Source of the DNA: Pelobacter sp. UBA6812
GTDB lineage: Bacteria > Desulfobacterota > Desulfuromonadia > Desulfuromonadales > Syntrophotaleaceae
Direction: 5' to 3'
DNA length: 24,723 nucleotides
Assembly (NCBI GenBank): GCA_002452265.1
Contig: DKEW01000042.1
Span: 53,909 to 78,631, forward strand
Position numbers and translations under genes: made by a program. The number at the start of each line of letters is the position of its first letter. The first letter of the stretch is position 1. Shown here one piece after another: positions 15,992 through 22,862 of the stretch. A model generated the notes under the pieces. That model saw nothing but the letters and a program-made list of their open reading frames with translations. It was not told where the DNA came from and searched no databases.

Positions 15992-17323
15992 ATGCAAACA
16001 GATCCATTGAAACAACTGGTCAACAGCCTGTCCGGCGCCCTCAAGGGATTGCGTCTCTACCCCGTACAGCACCCTCTCATCCAAAAACAACTACAGGACG
16101 CTACAGGCCTGTTGAAAAACCTGTTGCAAGGACGAGCCCAACTGCGTATCGGCATCCTGCAGGACACTTTATTCGTAAATGAGCACTTGTTTGCCGACCC
16201 GTACCCTTCAGCGGATAATCTCTGCCGCCTGTTTCAGGAAAAGCAACTGACCGGGATCGAATTTCTTGAAGGCATTGCGGACCATGAGCTCAAACTTCTT
16301 CTGCAATTTCTAAACGGCACGGCACTGGGACACGAAGAGTTTGAAGAACTGTTCCGACAGCATGACATCCGAAACATCCGCTTTTTGCCTGAAGCAGGCG
16401 AGGAGGATACCGGCCGGCAATCTGCCCGCAAAATTTTCGGACGCGCTCTCAAGGTAGTCAATACCATATTTCAGGACGTTCGTCTGGGCCGCATCCCGTC
16501 ATCGGTGGAAGCGCACAAGGTTGTCAAGGATATGGCTCGCATGACCCTTGCGGATCCACACGCGCTACTGGCACTGAGTTTGCTGAAAAATTATGACAAT
16601 TATACCTTTACCCACTCCGTAAACGTATCCGTTCTGGCCTTGGCAGTCGGCAGAGCCGCAGGGCTGTCGGAGGAAGAATTGCGTACGCTGGGTATCGGTA
16701 GTTTACTGCACGATATTGGCAAACTAAAAATTGATCTGGCCATTATCAACAAGCCAGGTCGACTGTCGGAAAAAGAATTTTCAGAAATCAGAAAGCACCC
16801 CGATATGGGCGCAGAGATCATTGACCAGATGGGTGGCTTGAACGAGACTGCCCGTGCCATCGTATTGGGGCACCACTTGCATTTTGACCGCAGAGGCTAC
16901 CCTCAAAATGCGGACATCAGCGGTTCATTTGACTTGATCGACATGACCACCATTGCCGACACTTACGATGCCATCACCACCTTGCGCCCCTACCAACGCC
17001 CCATTACTCCGCGCAAAGCCATCCAAAAACTCATGTTTCAAGCCGGCACCCTGTTGCATCCGGGATACCTGGAAACATTTATCTTTGCCTTGGGCACCTA
17101 CCCGGTTGGCACTCTGGTGCGCCTGGATAATAATGAAATTGGAGTGGTAGGACGTATCGGGATCGAGGATCCCGACTCCGTTCAGGTGAAGATACTATTT
17201 GACCCACTAGGAGCGCATCTGGCAAAGCCGCGCATCCTCAATCTTTCCGCAGCCGAAAAAAGACGGATCGTTTCAGAAGTCGATCCGTTTATCAAAGGCG
17301 TAGAGGCCCTCGACTATCTTTGA
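15992..17323 (+). CDS. HD-GYP domain protein (putative cyclic-di-GMP phosphodiesterase)
   Basis: 443 residues from ATG 15992; a TTG at 15983 overlapping the previous stop is an alternative start. Residues 5-130 repeat the N-terminal module of the upstream HEAT protein. The HD-GYP domain (about 150-380) has THSVNVSVLALAVG, SLLHDIGKLKID (His240, Asp241), KHPDMGAEII, HHLHFDRRGYP (294-304) and MTTIADTYDAITTLRPYQRP. These keep the histidines and aspartates expected to bind the metals, but the usual HHExxDGxGYP reads HHLHFDRRGYP, with Glu replaced by Leu and the first Gly by Arg. The C-terminal 80 residues (PVGTLVRLDNNEIGVVGRI) are a small beta domain common after HD-GYP domains. The expected activity is hydrolysis of c-di-GMP or a related cyclic dinucleotide in the cytoplasm; activity with this variant motif is not assured. 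Confidence 0.87.
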   Translation: MQTDPLKQLVNSLSGALKGLRLYPVQHPLIQKQLQDATGLLKNLLQGRAQLRIGILQDTLFVNEHLFADPYPSADNLCRLFQEKQLTGIEFLEGIADHELKLLLQFLNGTALGHEEFEELFRQHDIRNIRFLPEAGEEDTGRQSARKIFGRALKVVNTIFQDVRLGRIPSSVEAHKVVKDMARMTLADPHALLALSLLKNYDNYTFTHSVNVSVLALAVGRAAGLSEEELRTLGIGSLLHDIGKLKIDLAIINKPGRLSEKEFSEIRKHPDMGAEIIDQMGGLNETARAIVLGHHLHFDRRGYPQNADISGSFDLIDMTTIADTYDAITTLRPYQRPITPRKAIQKLMFQAGTLLHPGYLETFIFALGTYPVGTLVRLDNNEIGVVGRIGIEDPDSVQVKILFDPLGAHLAKPRILNLSAAEKRRIVSEVDPFIKGVEALDYL

Positions 17324-17354
17324 CCTCAAACACCTCTGACCTCGAAATCTGATC

Positions 17355-17945
17355 TCAAGCAGAGGGGCCAGCAGGATCATCGATTCGCAGACACCCCAAG
17401 GTTTTTATGGCGGCGAGCCGAACACGAAGGCGGTCATCCTGAATAAAGCTCAATACGGCACCTTCGGCTTCTGCGGCCCCGATTCTACCCAGCGCTTCGA
17501 GCACACTGACAACAAACTCCTCATCATTGCAATCCAACTCGGCCACAAGATAGGGAACCAGGCGGCGATCTGTAAAATTGCCCAATGCGCAGGCGGCATG
17601 CACTCTTACAGCGGGATTCGGATCTTTAAGATGCCGAACAAGATACTCCAGGGCCTTTGCATGTTTTTTTTCACCGAGCACCTGAATCGCTGCACAACGA
17701 ATATCGGCATCGGCAACCTTGAGAGCAGCCAACAAAGGTGCATATACGCGGGCACTTTGAACCTTTTCAAGTGCAAAAATAGCACGCACCTGCAGCCCGC
17801 GATTGCCTGACTTGAGGATCTGCAGGATATCGTCCAGGCTCTGCACAGCTTCCAGACGCTCCAACGCCTCCGCCGCTGCCTGGCGAATGCCTTCATCCTC
17901 GTCGCACAAAGCTCCCCGCAATGCCTGCCGACGTATTTCCAGCAT
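17355..17945 (-). CDS. HEAT-repeat protein
   Basis: 196 residues made almost entirely of about six 31-residue HEAT/PBS-lyase repeats: RRQALRGALCDEDEGIRQAA, LKSGNRGLQVRAIFALEKVQ, LKVADADIRCAAIQVLGEKK, LKDPNPAVRVHAACALGNFT, CNDEEFVVSVLEALGRIG, IQDDRLRVRLAAIKTLGCL. There is no catalytic motif, signal peptide or membrane segment, so a protein-binding role is likely. The ATG at 17945 has a GGGGGG ribosome site 8-9 nt upstream on the minus strand; a TTG two codons earlier is too close to that site. It converges on the HD-GYP gene with a 31-bp gap, so it is not in that operon, although all three genes may serve one pathway. Confidence 0.85.
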   Translation of the reverse strand: MLEIRRQALRGALCDEDEGIRQAAAEALERLEAVQSLDDILQILKSGNRGLQVRAIFALEKVQSARVYAPLLAALKVADADIRCAAIQVLGEKKHAKALEYLVRHLKDPNPAVRVHAACALGNFTDRRLVPYLVAELDCNDEEFVVSVLEALGRIGAAEAEGAVLSFIQDDRLRVRLAAIKTLGCLRIDDPAGPSA

Positions 17946-18472
17946 AAACAATTCCCCCCTTGTGTTTTGAACAACGGAACAAATCAGGCCCAGGCGAATT
18001 CGAGTTTAGTTTACAAGAAAAGGCGCTTCGAGAGACATTCGATGTATTTCTCAAGCCTCCCCCTTTTTTGTTGCAACCGTCTGAAAAAACCGTTTTCCCG
18101 CAGGACGGCCCGAAGAAACCGTAGCAGAAAACCCTGCTGCGGACAACGCTCTAATCGGTACAATCACAACGAACCGGTCCCATTTTGCAGCATTCTTACC
18201 CATGAATAAAACGAAGAATTGAAAAGCTATTACATCATCACGAATCCGAAAAATTCCGAAAAACTCTCAGAAGGATGCCGTAAACAGCAAAATTCCCGTG
18301 AAACAAGGTATTGGTTGAATTGAAAAACCCAAACTGCTACTATTATATGGTTTACTTTCTCACTCTGAAACCTTCTTTTTGAGGCGAGAATCGCGAGTTT
18401 ACCAGGATTTGGTTACCCCCCCCACCTCTGGGACGGACGTTGACCGCTCCTTACCTATCCGTTGGAGAGAAC
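17946..18472 (+). other. 527-bp region between divergent genes, leader of nfnAB
   Basis: It separates the HEAT gene (-) from nfnA (+). An 80-codon frame at 17967-18209 has a composition unlike any protein family (clusters of Arg, Cys, Asn) and is judged non-coding. The stretch holds a candidate promoter at 18320, a small GCGA-GAA-TCGC hairpin near 18384-18394, and a run of eight C residues (18416-18423) about 50 bp before the nfnA start. Nothing else was recognised. Confidence 0.5.
18320..18348 (+). promoter_or_regulatory. Candidate sigma-70 promoter for nfnAB
   Basis: TTGAAA (18320-18325) and TTATAT (18343-18348) are separated by 17 bp; an overlapping TATTAT begins two bases earlier. The leader would be about 118 nt. 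Confidence 0.45.
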
Positions 18473-19330
18473 ATGTTCAAAGTTCTGCAAAACGATACCC
18501 TGGCACCCAACGTGCATCGCATGGTTATTCACGCTCCGCGCATCGCCAAGGCCCGAAAACCTGGGCAGTTTGTCATTGTACATCCCGAAGCAGATGGCGA
18601 GCGCATTCCCCTGACAATCGGGGATGCCGATCCTCAGGCCGGCACCATCACATTGTTCATCCAAGCTGTCGGGGCCTCGACACTTAAGATCGTGACCACT
18701 CCGGCAGGCGGATCATTGCGTGACATTGCCGGGCCTCTCGGGAAACCGACCGAAATTGAAAAATGGGGGAGGGTTGCCTGTGTCGGCGGCGGCCTCGGCA
18801 CGGCGGTTCTTTACCCCTTGGCTAAAGCACTGGCAGAAGCGGGCAACGAGGTCACCACCATCATCGGCGGGAGAGCCAAGCCCTACATTATTCTCGCCGA
18901 TGAGCTAGCGGCTTTTTCCACCGACGTACTGGTCGCCACCGAAGATGGCAGTTTGGGTCAGCAGGGATTTGTGACCAATGTGCTAAAGGATCTGATCGAC
19001 AATCCGGACACGCGCCCCAATGCGGTATTTGCCATCGGCCCGGTTCCTATGATGCGGGCTGTAGCGGAACTGACGCGGCCCTACGGCATAAAAACCATTG
19101 TCAGCCTCAACCCCATCATGATTGATGGAACCGGCATGTGCGGCGGTTGCCGTGTCAAGGTTGGCGACGAAACCAAATTCGCCTGCGTCGACGGTCCCGA
19201 ATTCGACGGACACCTGGTAGATTTTGGTCTGCTTATGGATCGATTGTCCATGTACCGGGATACCGAAGCAAAAATCATGGCGGAATTACCGGAAGAACTA
19301 CGCGATAAAATTATTAAAGTGAAACGATAA
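18473..19330 (+). CDS. nfnA: NADH-dependent ferredoxin:NADP+ oxidoreductase subunit A / sulfide dehydrogenase SudB-like
   Basis: 285 residues of ferredoxin-NADP reductase fold. An FAD-binding beta barrel (KPGQFVIVHPEADGERIPLTI) is followed by the nucleotide domain (ACVGGGLGTAVLYPLAKAL) and a C-terminal [2Fe-2S] segment. There Asp218, Cys223, Cys226 and Cys238 (DGTGMCGGCRV, FACVDG) reproduce the unusual Asp-Cys3 ligand set described for SudB/NfnA. With the next gene it forms the NfnAB (SudBA) complex, which couples ferredoxin and NADH oxidation to NADP+ reduction by flavin-based electron bifurcation, or acts as a sulfide dehydrogenase. The start at 18473 has a GGAGAG ribosome site; the frame is open to 18440, but those codons lack family similarity. 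The gap to nfnB is 8 bp. Confidence 0.92.
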   Translation: MFKVLQNDTLAPNVHRMVIHAPRIAKARKPGQFVIVHPEADGERIPLTIGDADPQAGTITLFIQAVGASTLKIVTTPAGGSLRDIAGPLGKPTEIEKWGRVACVGGGLGTAVLYPLAKALAEAGNEVTTIIGGRAKPYIILADELAAFSTDVLVATEDGSLGQQGFVTNVLKDLIDNPDTRPNAVFAIGPVPMMRAVAELTRPYGIKTIVSLNPIMIDGTGMCGGCRVKVGDETKFACVDGPEFDGHLVDFGLLMDRLSMYRDTEAKIMAELPEELRDKIIKVKR

Positions 19331-19338
19331 CATACATC

Positions 19339-20751
19339 ATGAAAAAAAACCTCACCCCCAAGGAACGCATGGCAATCGAGCGGGTTAAAATGCCCGAACA
19401 GGATCCACAACGCCGCATCGGCAACTTTGAGGAAGTCAACCAGGGGCTCACCGAAGAGCAAGCTATCCGTGAAGCCCAGCGTTGCCTGCTGTGCAAAAGC
19501 CGCCCCTGTATTGCCGGATGCCCGGTGCGGGTCCGCATCCCCGACTTTATCGCCGCGCTTGCCGAAGGCAATCTTCCCGAAGCCGCACGCATCTTACTTG
19601 CAGACAACACCTTGCCTGCCGTATGCGGCCGGGTCTGCCCGCAAGAGACCCAATGCGAACAGGTCTGCGTCCGTGGCGCCAAAGGCGCACCGGTAGCGGT
19701 CGGCTATTTGGAGCGGTTTGTCGCGGACTGGGCCTTGGCCCACCCGGATAAATTACCCAAGGAAGAACTGCCTGAGTCGACCGGCAAGAAAGTTGCCATC
19801 GTAGGCTCCGGTCCCGCCGGGCTTACCATGGCCGGCGAATTGGCTCGCAAGGGACACGGCGTAACCCTTTTTGAGGCACTGCATGACACCGGTGGAGTAC
19901 TGCGCTACGGCATCCCCGAGTTCCGTTTACCCAAGCGCATCGTAGACACCGAGGTTGCAAGACTTCAGGCACTTGGTGTTGAAATCGAGTGCAATGTCGT
20001 GGTCGGAAAGACCGTCACTCTGGACGAGCTGCGCCAGGAATTCGATGCGGTCTTTATTGGCAACGGTGCCGGCCTGCCGGTTATGCTCAATATCGAGGGG
20101 GAGAATCTCAAGGGAGTTTACTCGGCCAATGAATATCTCACCCGCGTAAATCTTATGGCTGCGTGGCGCAACGATCATCCTACCCCGATTATTCATGGTA
20201 AACGGGTGGCGGTCATTGGTGGCGGAAACACTGCCATGGATGCGGTACGTACTTCAAAGCGTCTGGGTGCTGATCGATCCATCATCGTATACCGACGTAC
20301 CGAAGCAGAAATGCCGGCAAGACTGGAGGAGGTTCATCACGCCAAAGAAGAAGGCATTGAATTCATTCTGCTTGCCGCTCCCCTGGAAATCCTCGGCGAT
20401 GAAAACGGCTGGGTCAAAGGCTTACTGTGTCAGCGGATGCAACTTGGTGAGCCCGACGCTTCCGGCCGCCGCAGGCCGGTCGCCATTGAAGGCGAAACCT
20501 TTGAGCTTGAAGTGGATGTCGTGGTCAACGCCATCGGTACGCGGGCCAACCCACTGTTGACTGCTACCGCTCCCGATTTAAGGCTCAACAAATGGGGCAA
20601 TATCGAAACCGACGAAAACGGCGCTACCAACCTGCCCGGTGTTTTTGCCGGTGGCGACATCGTTCGCGGCGGCGCCACGGTTATCCTGGCCATGGGCGAT
20701 GGTAAGTCGGCAGCCGTGGCTATCGACTCTTTTTTGAAACAAAAAAATTAA
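19339..20751 (+). CDS. nfnB: NfnB / SudA subunit, glutamate synthase small-subunit-like NADPH oxidoreductase
   Basis: 470 residues. The N-terminal domain binds two [4Fe-4S] clusters through Cys49/52/57 and Cys96/100/106 with neighbours Cys61 and Cys110 (CLLCKSRPCIAGCP, CGRVCPQETQCEQVC). An FAD-binding GSGPAGLTMAGELARKGH (156-173) and a second, NADP(H)-binding VIGGGNTAMDAVRTSKR (about 290) follow, with VFAGGDIVRGGATVILAMGDGK closing the FAD site. This is the large subunit of NfnAB, where the bifurcating FAD sits. The homologous glutamate synthase beta chain (GltD) is the alternative, but the adjacent nfnA argues for NfnB. The ATG is 8 bp after the nfnA stop and an intrinsic terminator follows, so the operon is two genes long. 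Confidence 0.92.
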   Translation: MKKNLTPKERMAIERVKMPEQDPQRRIGNFEEVNQGLTEEQAIREAQRCLLCKSRPCIAGCPVRVRIPDFIAALAEGNLPEAARILLADNTLPAVCGRVCPQETQCEQVCVRGAKGAPVAVGYLERFVADWALAHPDKLPKEELPESTGKKVAIVGSGPAGLTMAGELARKGHGVTLFEALHDTGGVLRYGIPEFRLPKRIVDTEVARLQALGVEIECNVVVGKTVTLDELRQEFDAVFIGNGAGLPVMLNIEGENLKGVYSANEYLTRVNLMAAWRNDHPTPIIHGKRVAVIGGGNTAMDAVRTSKRLGADRSIIVYRRTEAEMPARLEEVHHAKEEGIEFILLAAPLEILGDENGWVKGLLCQRMQLGEPDASGRRRPVAIEGETFELEVDVVVNAIGTRANPLLTATAPDLRLNKWGNIETDENGATNLPGVFAGGDIVRGGATVILAMGDGKSAAVAIDSFLKQKN

Positions 20752-20773
20752 ATCTTCAAGTGAGACTACCCAC

Positions 20774-20804
20774 ATGGCCCGTGCTGTCTGCACGGGCCAT
20801 TTTT
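20774..20804 (+). terminator. Intrinsic terminator of the nfnAB operon
   Basis: ATGGCCCGTGC (20774-20784) pairs perfectly over 11 bp with 20790-20800 around a TGTCT loop, and TTTT follows directly. It lies 23 bp after the nfnB stop and isolates the sigma-54 activator gene downstream. Confidence 0.88.
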
Positions 20805-20859
20805 CGTTGCGATGCGCCCCACTGGACCCCTGATCAAAAACCCGTTATGCTAAGCGGAT

Positions 20860-22188
20860 ATGAAAACACATCCTTGCGACCTACAAGAACACCTGTCCAC
20901 CATCCTCGATAGCGTAGCTGACGGCGTATTTACCGTGGATGGCGACATGCGTATTACCTGGTTCAATCAGGCGGCAGAGCGCATCACCGGCTTCACCCGC
21001 GAAGAGGCTCTTGGCCAGCGGTGTTGTGAGATTTTTCGCAGTTCTATCTGTTTTTCCGAATGTCCGGTACAGAAAGCGATGGACAGTGGCAACAATGTCG
21101 AAACCCGAGAGATTGACATCCTCGATCGACACAATCGTGAAATCCCCATTTCTGTTTCAGCCTCCGTACTGCGAAACAGCAAAGGCGAACCGGTCGGCGG
21201 CGTGGAAACGTTCCGCGACCTGAGTCGCATCCATGCCCTGCAGCGGGAAGTAACGGAGAAGCACCGCTTTCAGGACATGGTCAGCCGCAACCCCGCCATG
21301 CGCAAATTATTCGACGTGCTACCGGATATTGCAGCAAGCCAGGCGACCGTATTGCTGCAAGGTGACAGTGGTACAGGCAAAGAACTCTTTGCCCTGGCCC
21401 TGCACAACCTCAGCCCTCGCAGCAAGAACCCGCTGGTGATACTCAACTGTGGAGCGCTACCTGAGCAGTTGCTCGAAGCGGAGATTTTCGGAGCCCGCAA
21501 GGGTGCTTATACGGGGGCGACCGAAGATCGACCCGGCCGCCTGCAGCAGGCCGAAGGTGGCACTCTTTTCCTCGATGAAATAGGTGATCTGCCTCTACCC
21601 TTGCAGGTTAAGCTTTTGCGCGTACTGGAAAACCGTGAATATCAGCCTCTGGGAGCCCGCAAGCCACGTAAAGCCAATGTGCGCTTTGTGGCTGCAACCC
21701 ACCAAAATCTAGAGTCGATGGTGGAGCAGAAACTTTTTCGCCAGGACCTGTATTTCCGTCTGAATGTCGTTCCGCTACGCATTCCATCCCTGCGAGAACG
21801 CGTCGAGGACATTCCGCTCCTCCTCGACTTGGCGCTGGACCGGTTTAATGCAATCTACGGGAAAAAACTGCGAGGATTCACGCCAGAAACCATGTCTTTA
21901 TTACTCGACCATACTTATCCCGGTAACGTGCGCGAGTTGCTTAATCTTGTAGAACGTGCTGTCATCCTCTGCCGTACAGATACGATTGACCCTTCCCACC
22001 TACCTGGCAACTTCTTCCCACACACCGCGCCTAGAGATGTACAAAAACGCCATCATGTGCCATCCGAGCAGCAATTACGCAAGATCCTGGCAGCCTGCAA
22101 CGGTAATCACACTGCGGCGGCCAAACAACTTGGGATCAACCGAACCACTCTCTGGCGATGGCTCAACCGGCTATCAGCCACCCCCTAG
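20860..22188 (+). CDS. Sigma-54-dependent enhancer-binding regulator with cysteine-rich PAS domain
   Basis: 442 residues in three parts. A PAS domain (about 10-125: ILDSVADGVFTVDGDMRIT, RITGFTREEALGQ) carries a cysteine cluster, CCEIFRSSICFSECP (Cys55/56/64/68), which suggests redox or metal/Fe-S sensing. The AAA+ domain (about 141-375) has Walker A GDSGTGKE (168-175), the sigma-54 contact loop GAYTGA (215-220, a known Phe-to-Tyr variant), Walker B TLFLDEIGD (235-243) and the FRQDLYFRLNVVPLRIPSLRER sensor region. A Fis-type helix-turn-helix ends the protein (NHTAAAKQLGINRTTLWRWL). There is no receiver domain, so it is not phosphorylated by a kinase. It precedes repeat sites and a -24/-12 promoter in front of the NifX-like genes, so it is probably their activator. 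The start has a weak ribosome site (GCGGAT). Confidence 0.93.
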   Translation: MKTHPCDLQEHLSTILDSVADGVFTVDGDMRITWFNQAAERITGFTREEALGQRCCEIFRSSICFSECPVQKAMDSGNNVETREIDILDRHNREIPISVSASVLRNSKGEPVGGVETFRDLSRIHALQREVTEKHRFQDMVSRNPAMRKLFDVLPDIAASQATVLLQGDSGTGKELFALALHNLSPRSKNPLVILNCGALPEQLLEAEIFGARKGAYTGATEDRPGRLQQAEGGTLFLDEIGDLPLPLQVKLLRVLENREYQPLGARKPRKANVRFVAATHQNLESMVEQKLFRQDLYFRLNVVPLRIPSLRERVEDIPLLLDLALDRFNAIYGKKLRGFTPETMSLLLDHTYPGNVRELLNLVERAVILCRTDTIDPSHLPGNFFPHTAPRDVQKRHHVPSEQQLRKILAACNGNHTAAAKQLGINRTTLWRWLNRLSATP

Positions 22189-22190
22189 CC

Positions 22191-22227
22191 GTTGCACCAA
22201 CGCAACGCATGCAACAACTCGCGCAAC
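22191..22227. promoter_or_regulatory. Distal enhancer-like repeat cluster (GTTGCA-N13-TGCAAC)
   Basis: GTTGCA (22191-22196) and TGCAAC (22210-22215) form an inverted repeat with a 13-nt spacer. Between and after them are further half-sites, GCAAC at 22202-22206 and 22223-22227; CGTTGC-N6-GCAACG (22190-22207) is also a perfect inverted repeat. It begins right after the regulator's stop codon and lies about 195-220 bp upstream of the predicted sigma-54 start point. It is read as a second binding site for the regulator. Confidence 0.55.
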
Positions 22228-22240
22228 GCTCCCAACCTGT

Positions 22241-22256
22241 TGTTTTTTTTAAAGTC
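22241..22256. repeat. T-tract repeat, copy 1
   Basis: TG-T8-AAAG-TC, matched by TG-T7-AAAG-AC at 22339-22353. Each is preceded by a GCGNAACGC element (22221-22229 and 22328-22336). A 6-bp AACAAC/GTTGTT pairing (22213-22218 with 22239-22244) ahead of copy 1 could make this a weak terminator for the regulator gene; the tracts could also bend DNA between enhancer and promoter. Confidence 0.4.
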
Positions 22257-22271
22257 CTCAAAACATAGGGC

Positions 22272-22286
22272 GTTGCATCGTGCAAC
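22272..22286. promoter_or_regulatory. Proximal enhancer-like inverted repeat (GTTGCA-N3-TGCAAC)
   Basis: A perfect 6-bp inverted repeat with a TCG spacer, centred at 22279. It is about 130 bp upstream of the predicted sigma-54 transcription start, within the usual range for binding sites of enhancer-binding proteins. Its spacer is ten bases shorter than that of the distal site, which keeps the half-sites on the same helix face. Confidence 0.65.
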
Positions 22287-22338
22287 ACAGCTCACCCTCC
22301 TCTTCAATAAACAAAATCCTCAACTTAGCGTAACGCAC

Positions 22339-22353
22339 TGTTTTTTTAAAGAC
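22339..22353. repeat. T-tract repeat, copy 2
   Basis: TG-T7-AAAG-AC, the partner of copy 1 at 22241-22256. It lies between the proximal inverted repeat and the -24 element, where an intrinsic bend would help loop the activator onto the promoter. Confidence 0.4.
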
Positions 22354-22383
22354 TTTCAAGAGATACAAAAATACCGGAATAGA

Positions 22384-22398
22384 TGGCATGGTCTATGC
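22384..22398 (+). promoter_or_regulatory. Sigma-54 (-24/-12) promoter of the NifX-like/mrp operon
   Basis: TGGCATG-N4-ATGC matches the sigma-54 consensus TGGCACG-N4-TTGC at 9 of 11 fixed positions, with the invariant GG and GC exactly 10 bp apart (22385-22386 and 22397-22398). Transcription should begin near 22410. The neighbouring upstream gene encodes a sigma-54 activator, which supports the call. Confidence 0.72.
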
Positions 22399-22412
22399 GA
22401 TCAACTCATCAC

Positions 22413-22862
22413 ATGGACCGTCATCTTTCCTCACCGAAGATCATCCGCGTGGCTTTGCCCTGTTATGAGAGCAGAGTCATGCCACGCTTTGGGTGTTCTC
22501 GATCTTTCATCTTCGCCGACATTCTGGAACCCGAAGATAAAGTGGCGGAATATACCGAGCGTACCTGGTCGCCGGATAAGAATCCTGACCTGCCAAATTG
22601 GCTGCGTCAACATAAGGTGGAAGGAGTGCTGTGTGGCGGTATCCACCCGCGATTTCAAATTGCGCTTGAAGCACAGGGTCTCTGGGTAATCTGGGGATTT
22701 CGGGGTGAGATTATTGAGGTTTTGTATCAGTGGCTATCCGCTACCCCCATCAAACGTGTATCTGGCGAAACTCCAGGTCCACCGACCTGCTGCCGGATAC
22801 AGAAACCGATAGCAGGCAATCCTCTCTCTAACACAGTCTGCACAAGGAGAAAAAATCAATGA
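22413..22862 (+). CDS. NifX/DiNase FeMo-co family protein, divergent first copy
   Basis: 149 residues from ATG 22413. The segment IIRVALPCYESRVMPRFGCSRSFIFADIL parallels the start of the next protein (KIAIPLAQGQLSQHFGHCEEFALLEI), the hallmark of the dinitrogenase iron-molybdenum cofactor-binding family (NifX, NifY, orange protein). LPNWLRQHKVEGVLCGGIHPRFQIALEAQGLWVIWGFRG matches the second half of the fold. A tail of about 40 residues (TPGPPTCCRIQKP) adds a CC pair; other cysteines are in LPCYE, FGCSR and LCGG. The frame is open to 22383, but ATG 22383 and 22395 lie in the -24/-12 promoter. ATG 22413 would give an almost leaderless message, and GTG 22449 is another possibility. The end overlaps the next start (ATGA), and its last codons contain that gene's AAGGAG site. 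It probably binds a metal-sulfur cluster; the exact role is unknown. Confidence 0.72.
   Translation: MDRHLSSPKIIRVALPCYESRVMPRFGCSRSFIFADILEPEDKVAEYTERTWSPDKNPDLPNWLRQHKVEGVLCGGIHPRFQIALEAQGLWVIWGFRGEIIEVLYQWLSATPIKRVSGETPGPPTCCRIQKPIAGNPLSNTVCTRRKNQ

Noticed and set aside
17967..18209. 80-codon plus-strand open frame after the HEAT gene
   Set aside because: Composition is dominated by Arg, Cys, Asn and Ser without domain pattern; no ribosome site; probably chance.
19339..20751. Assignment as glutamate synthase small subunit (GltD)
   Set aside because: No large glutamate synthase subunit is present, while the adjacent gene has the Asp-Cys3 [2Fe-2S] site typical of NfnA/SudB.
21502..21519. 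GAYTGA instead of GAFTGA in the sigma-54 activator
   Set aside because: The Phe-to-Tyr change is a known natural variant that still engages sigma-54, so it is not evidence of loss of function.
22191..22286. Repeats as a CRISPR-like or iteron array
   Set aside because: Units are only 5-6 bp, in inverted orientation and with uneven spacing; no spacer-repeat periodicity or replication gene is present.
22192..22689. 165-codon plus-strand frame overlapping the first NifX-like gene
   Set aside because: It runs through the repeat sites and the -24/-12 promoter, and the other frame carries the NifX-family motifs and the ATGA coupling.
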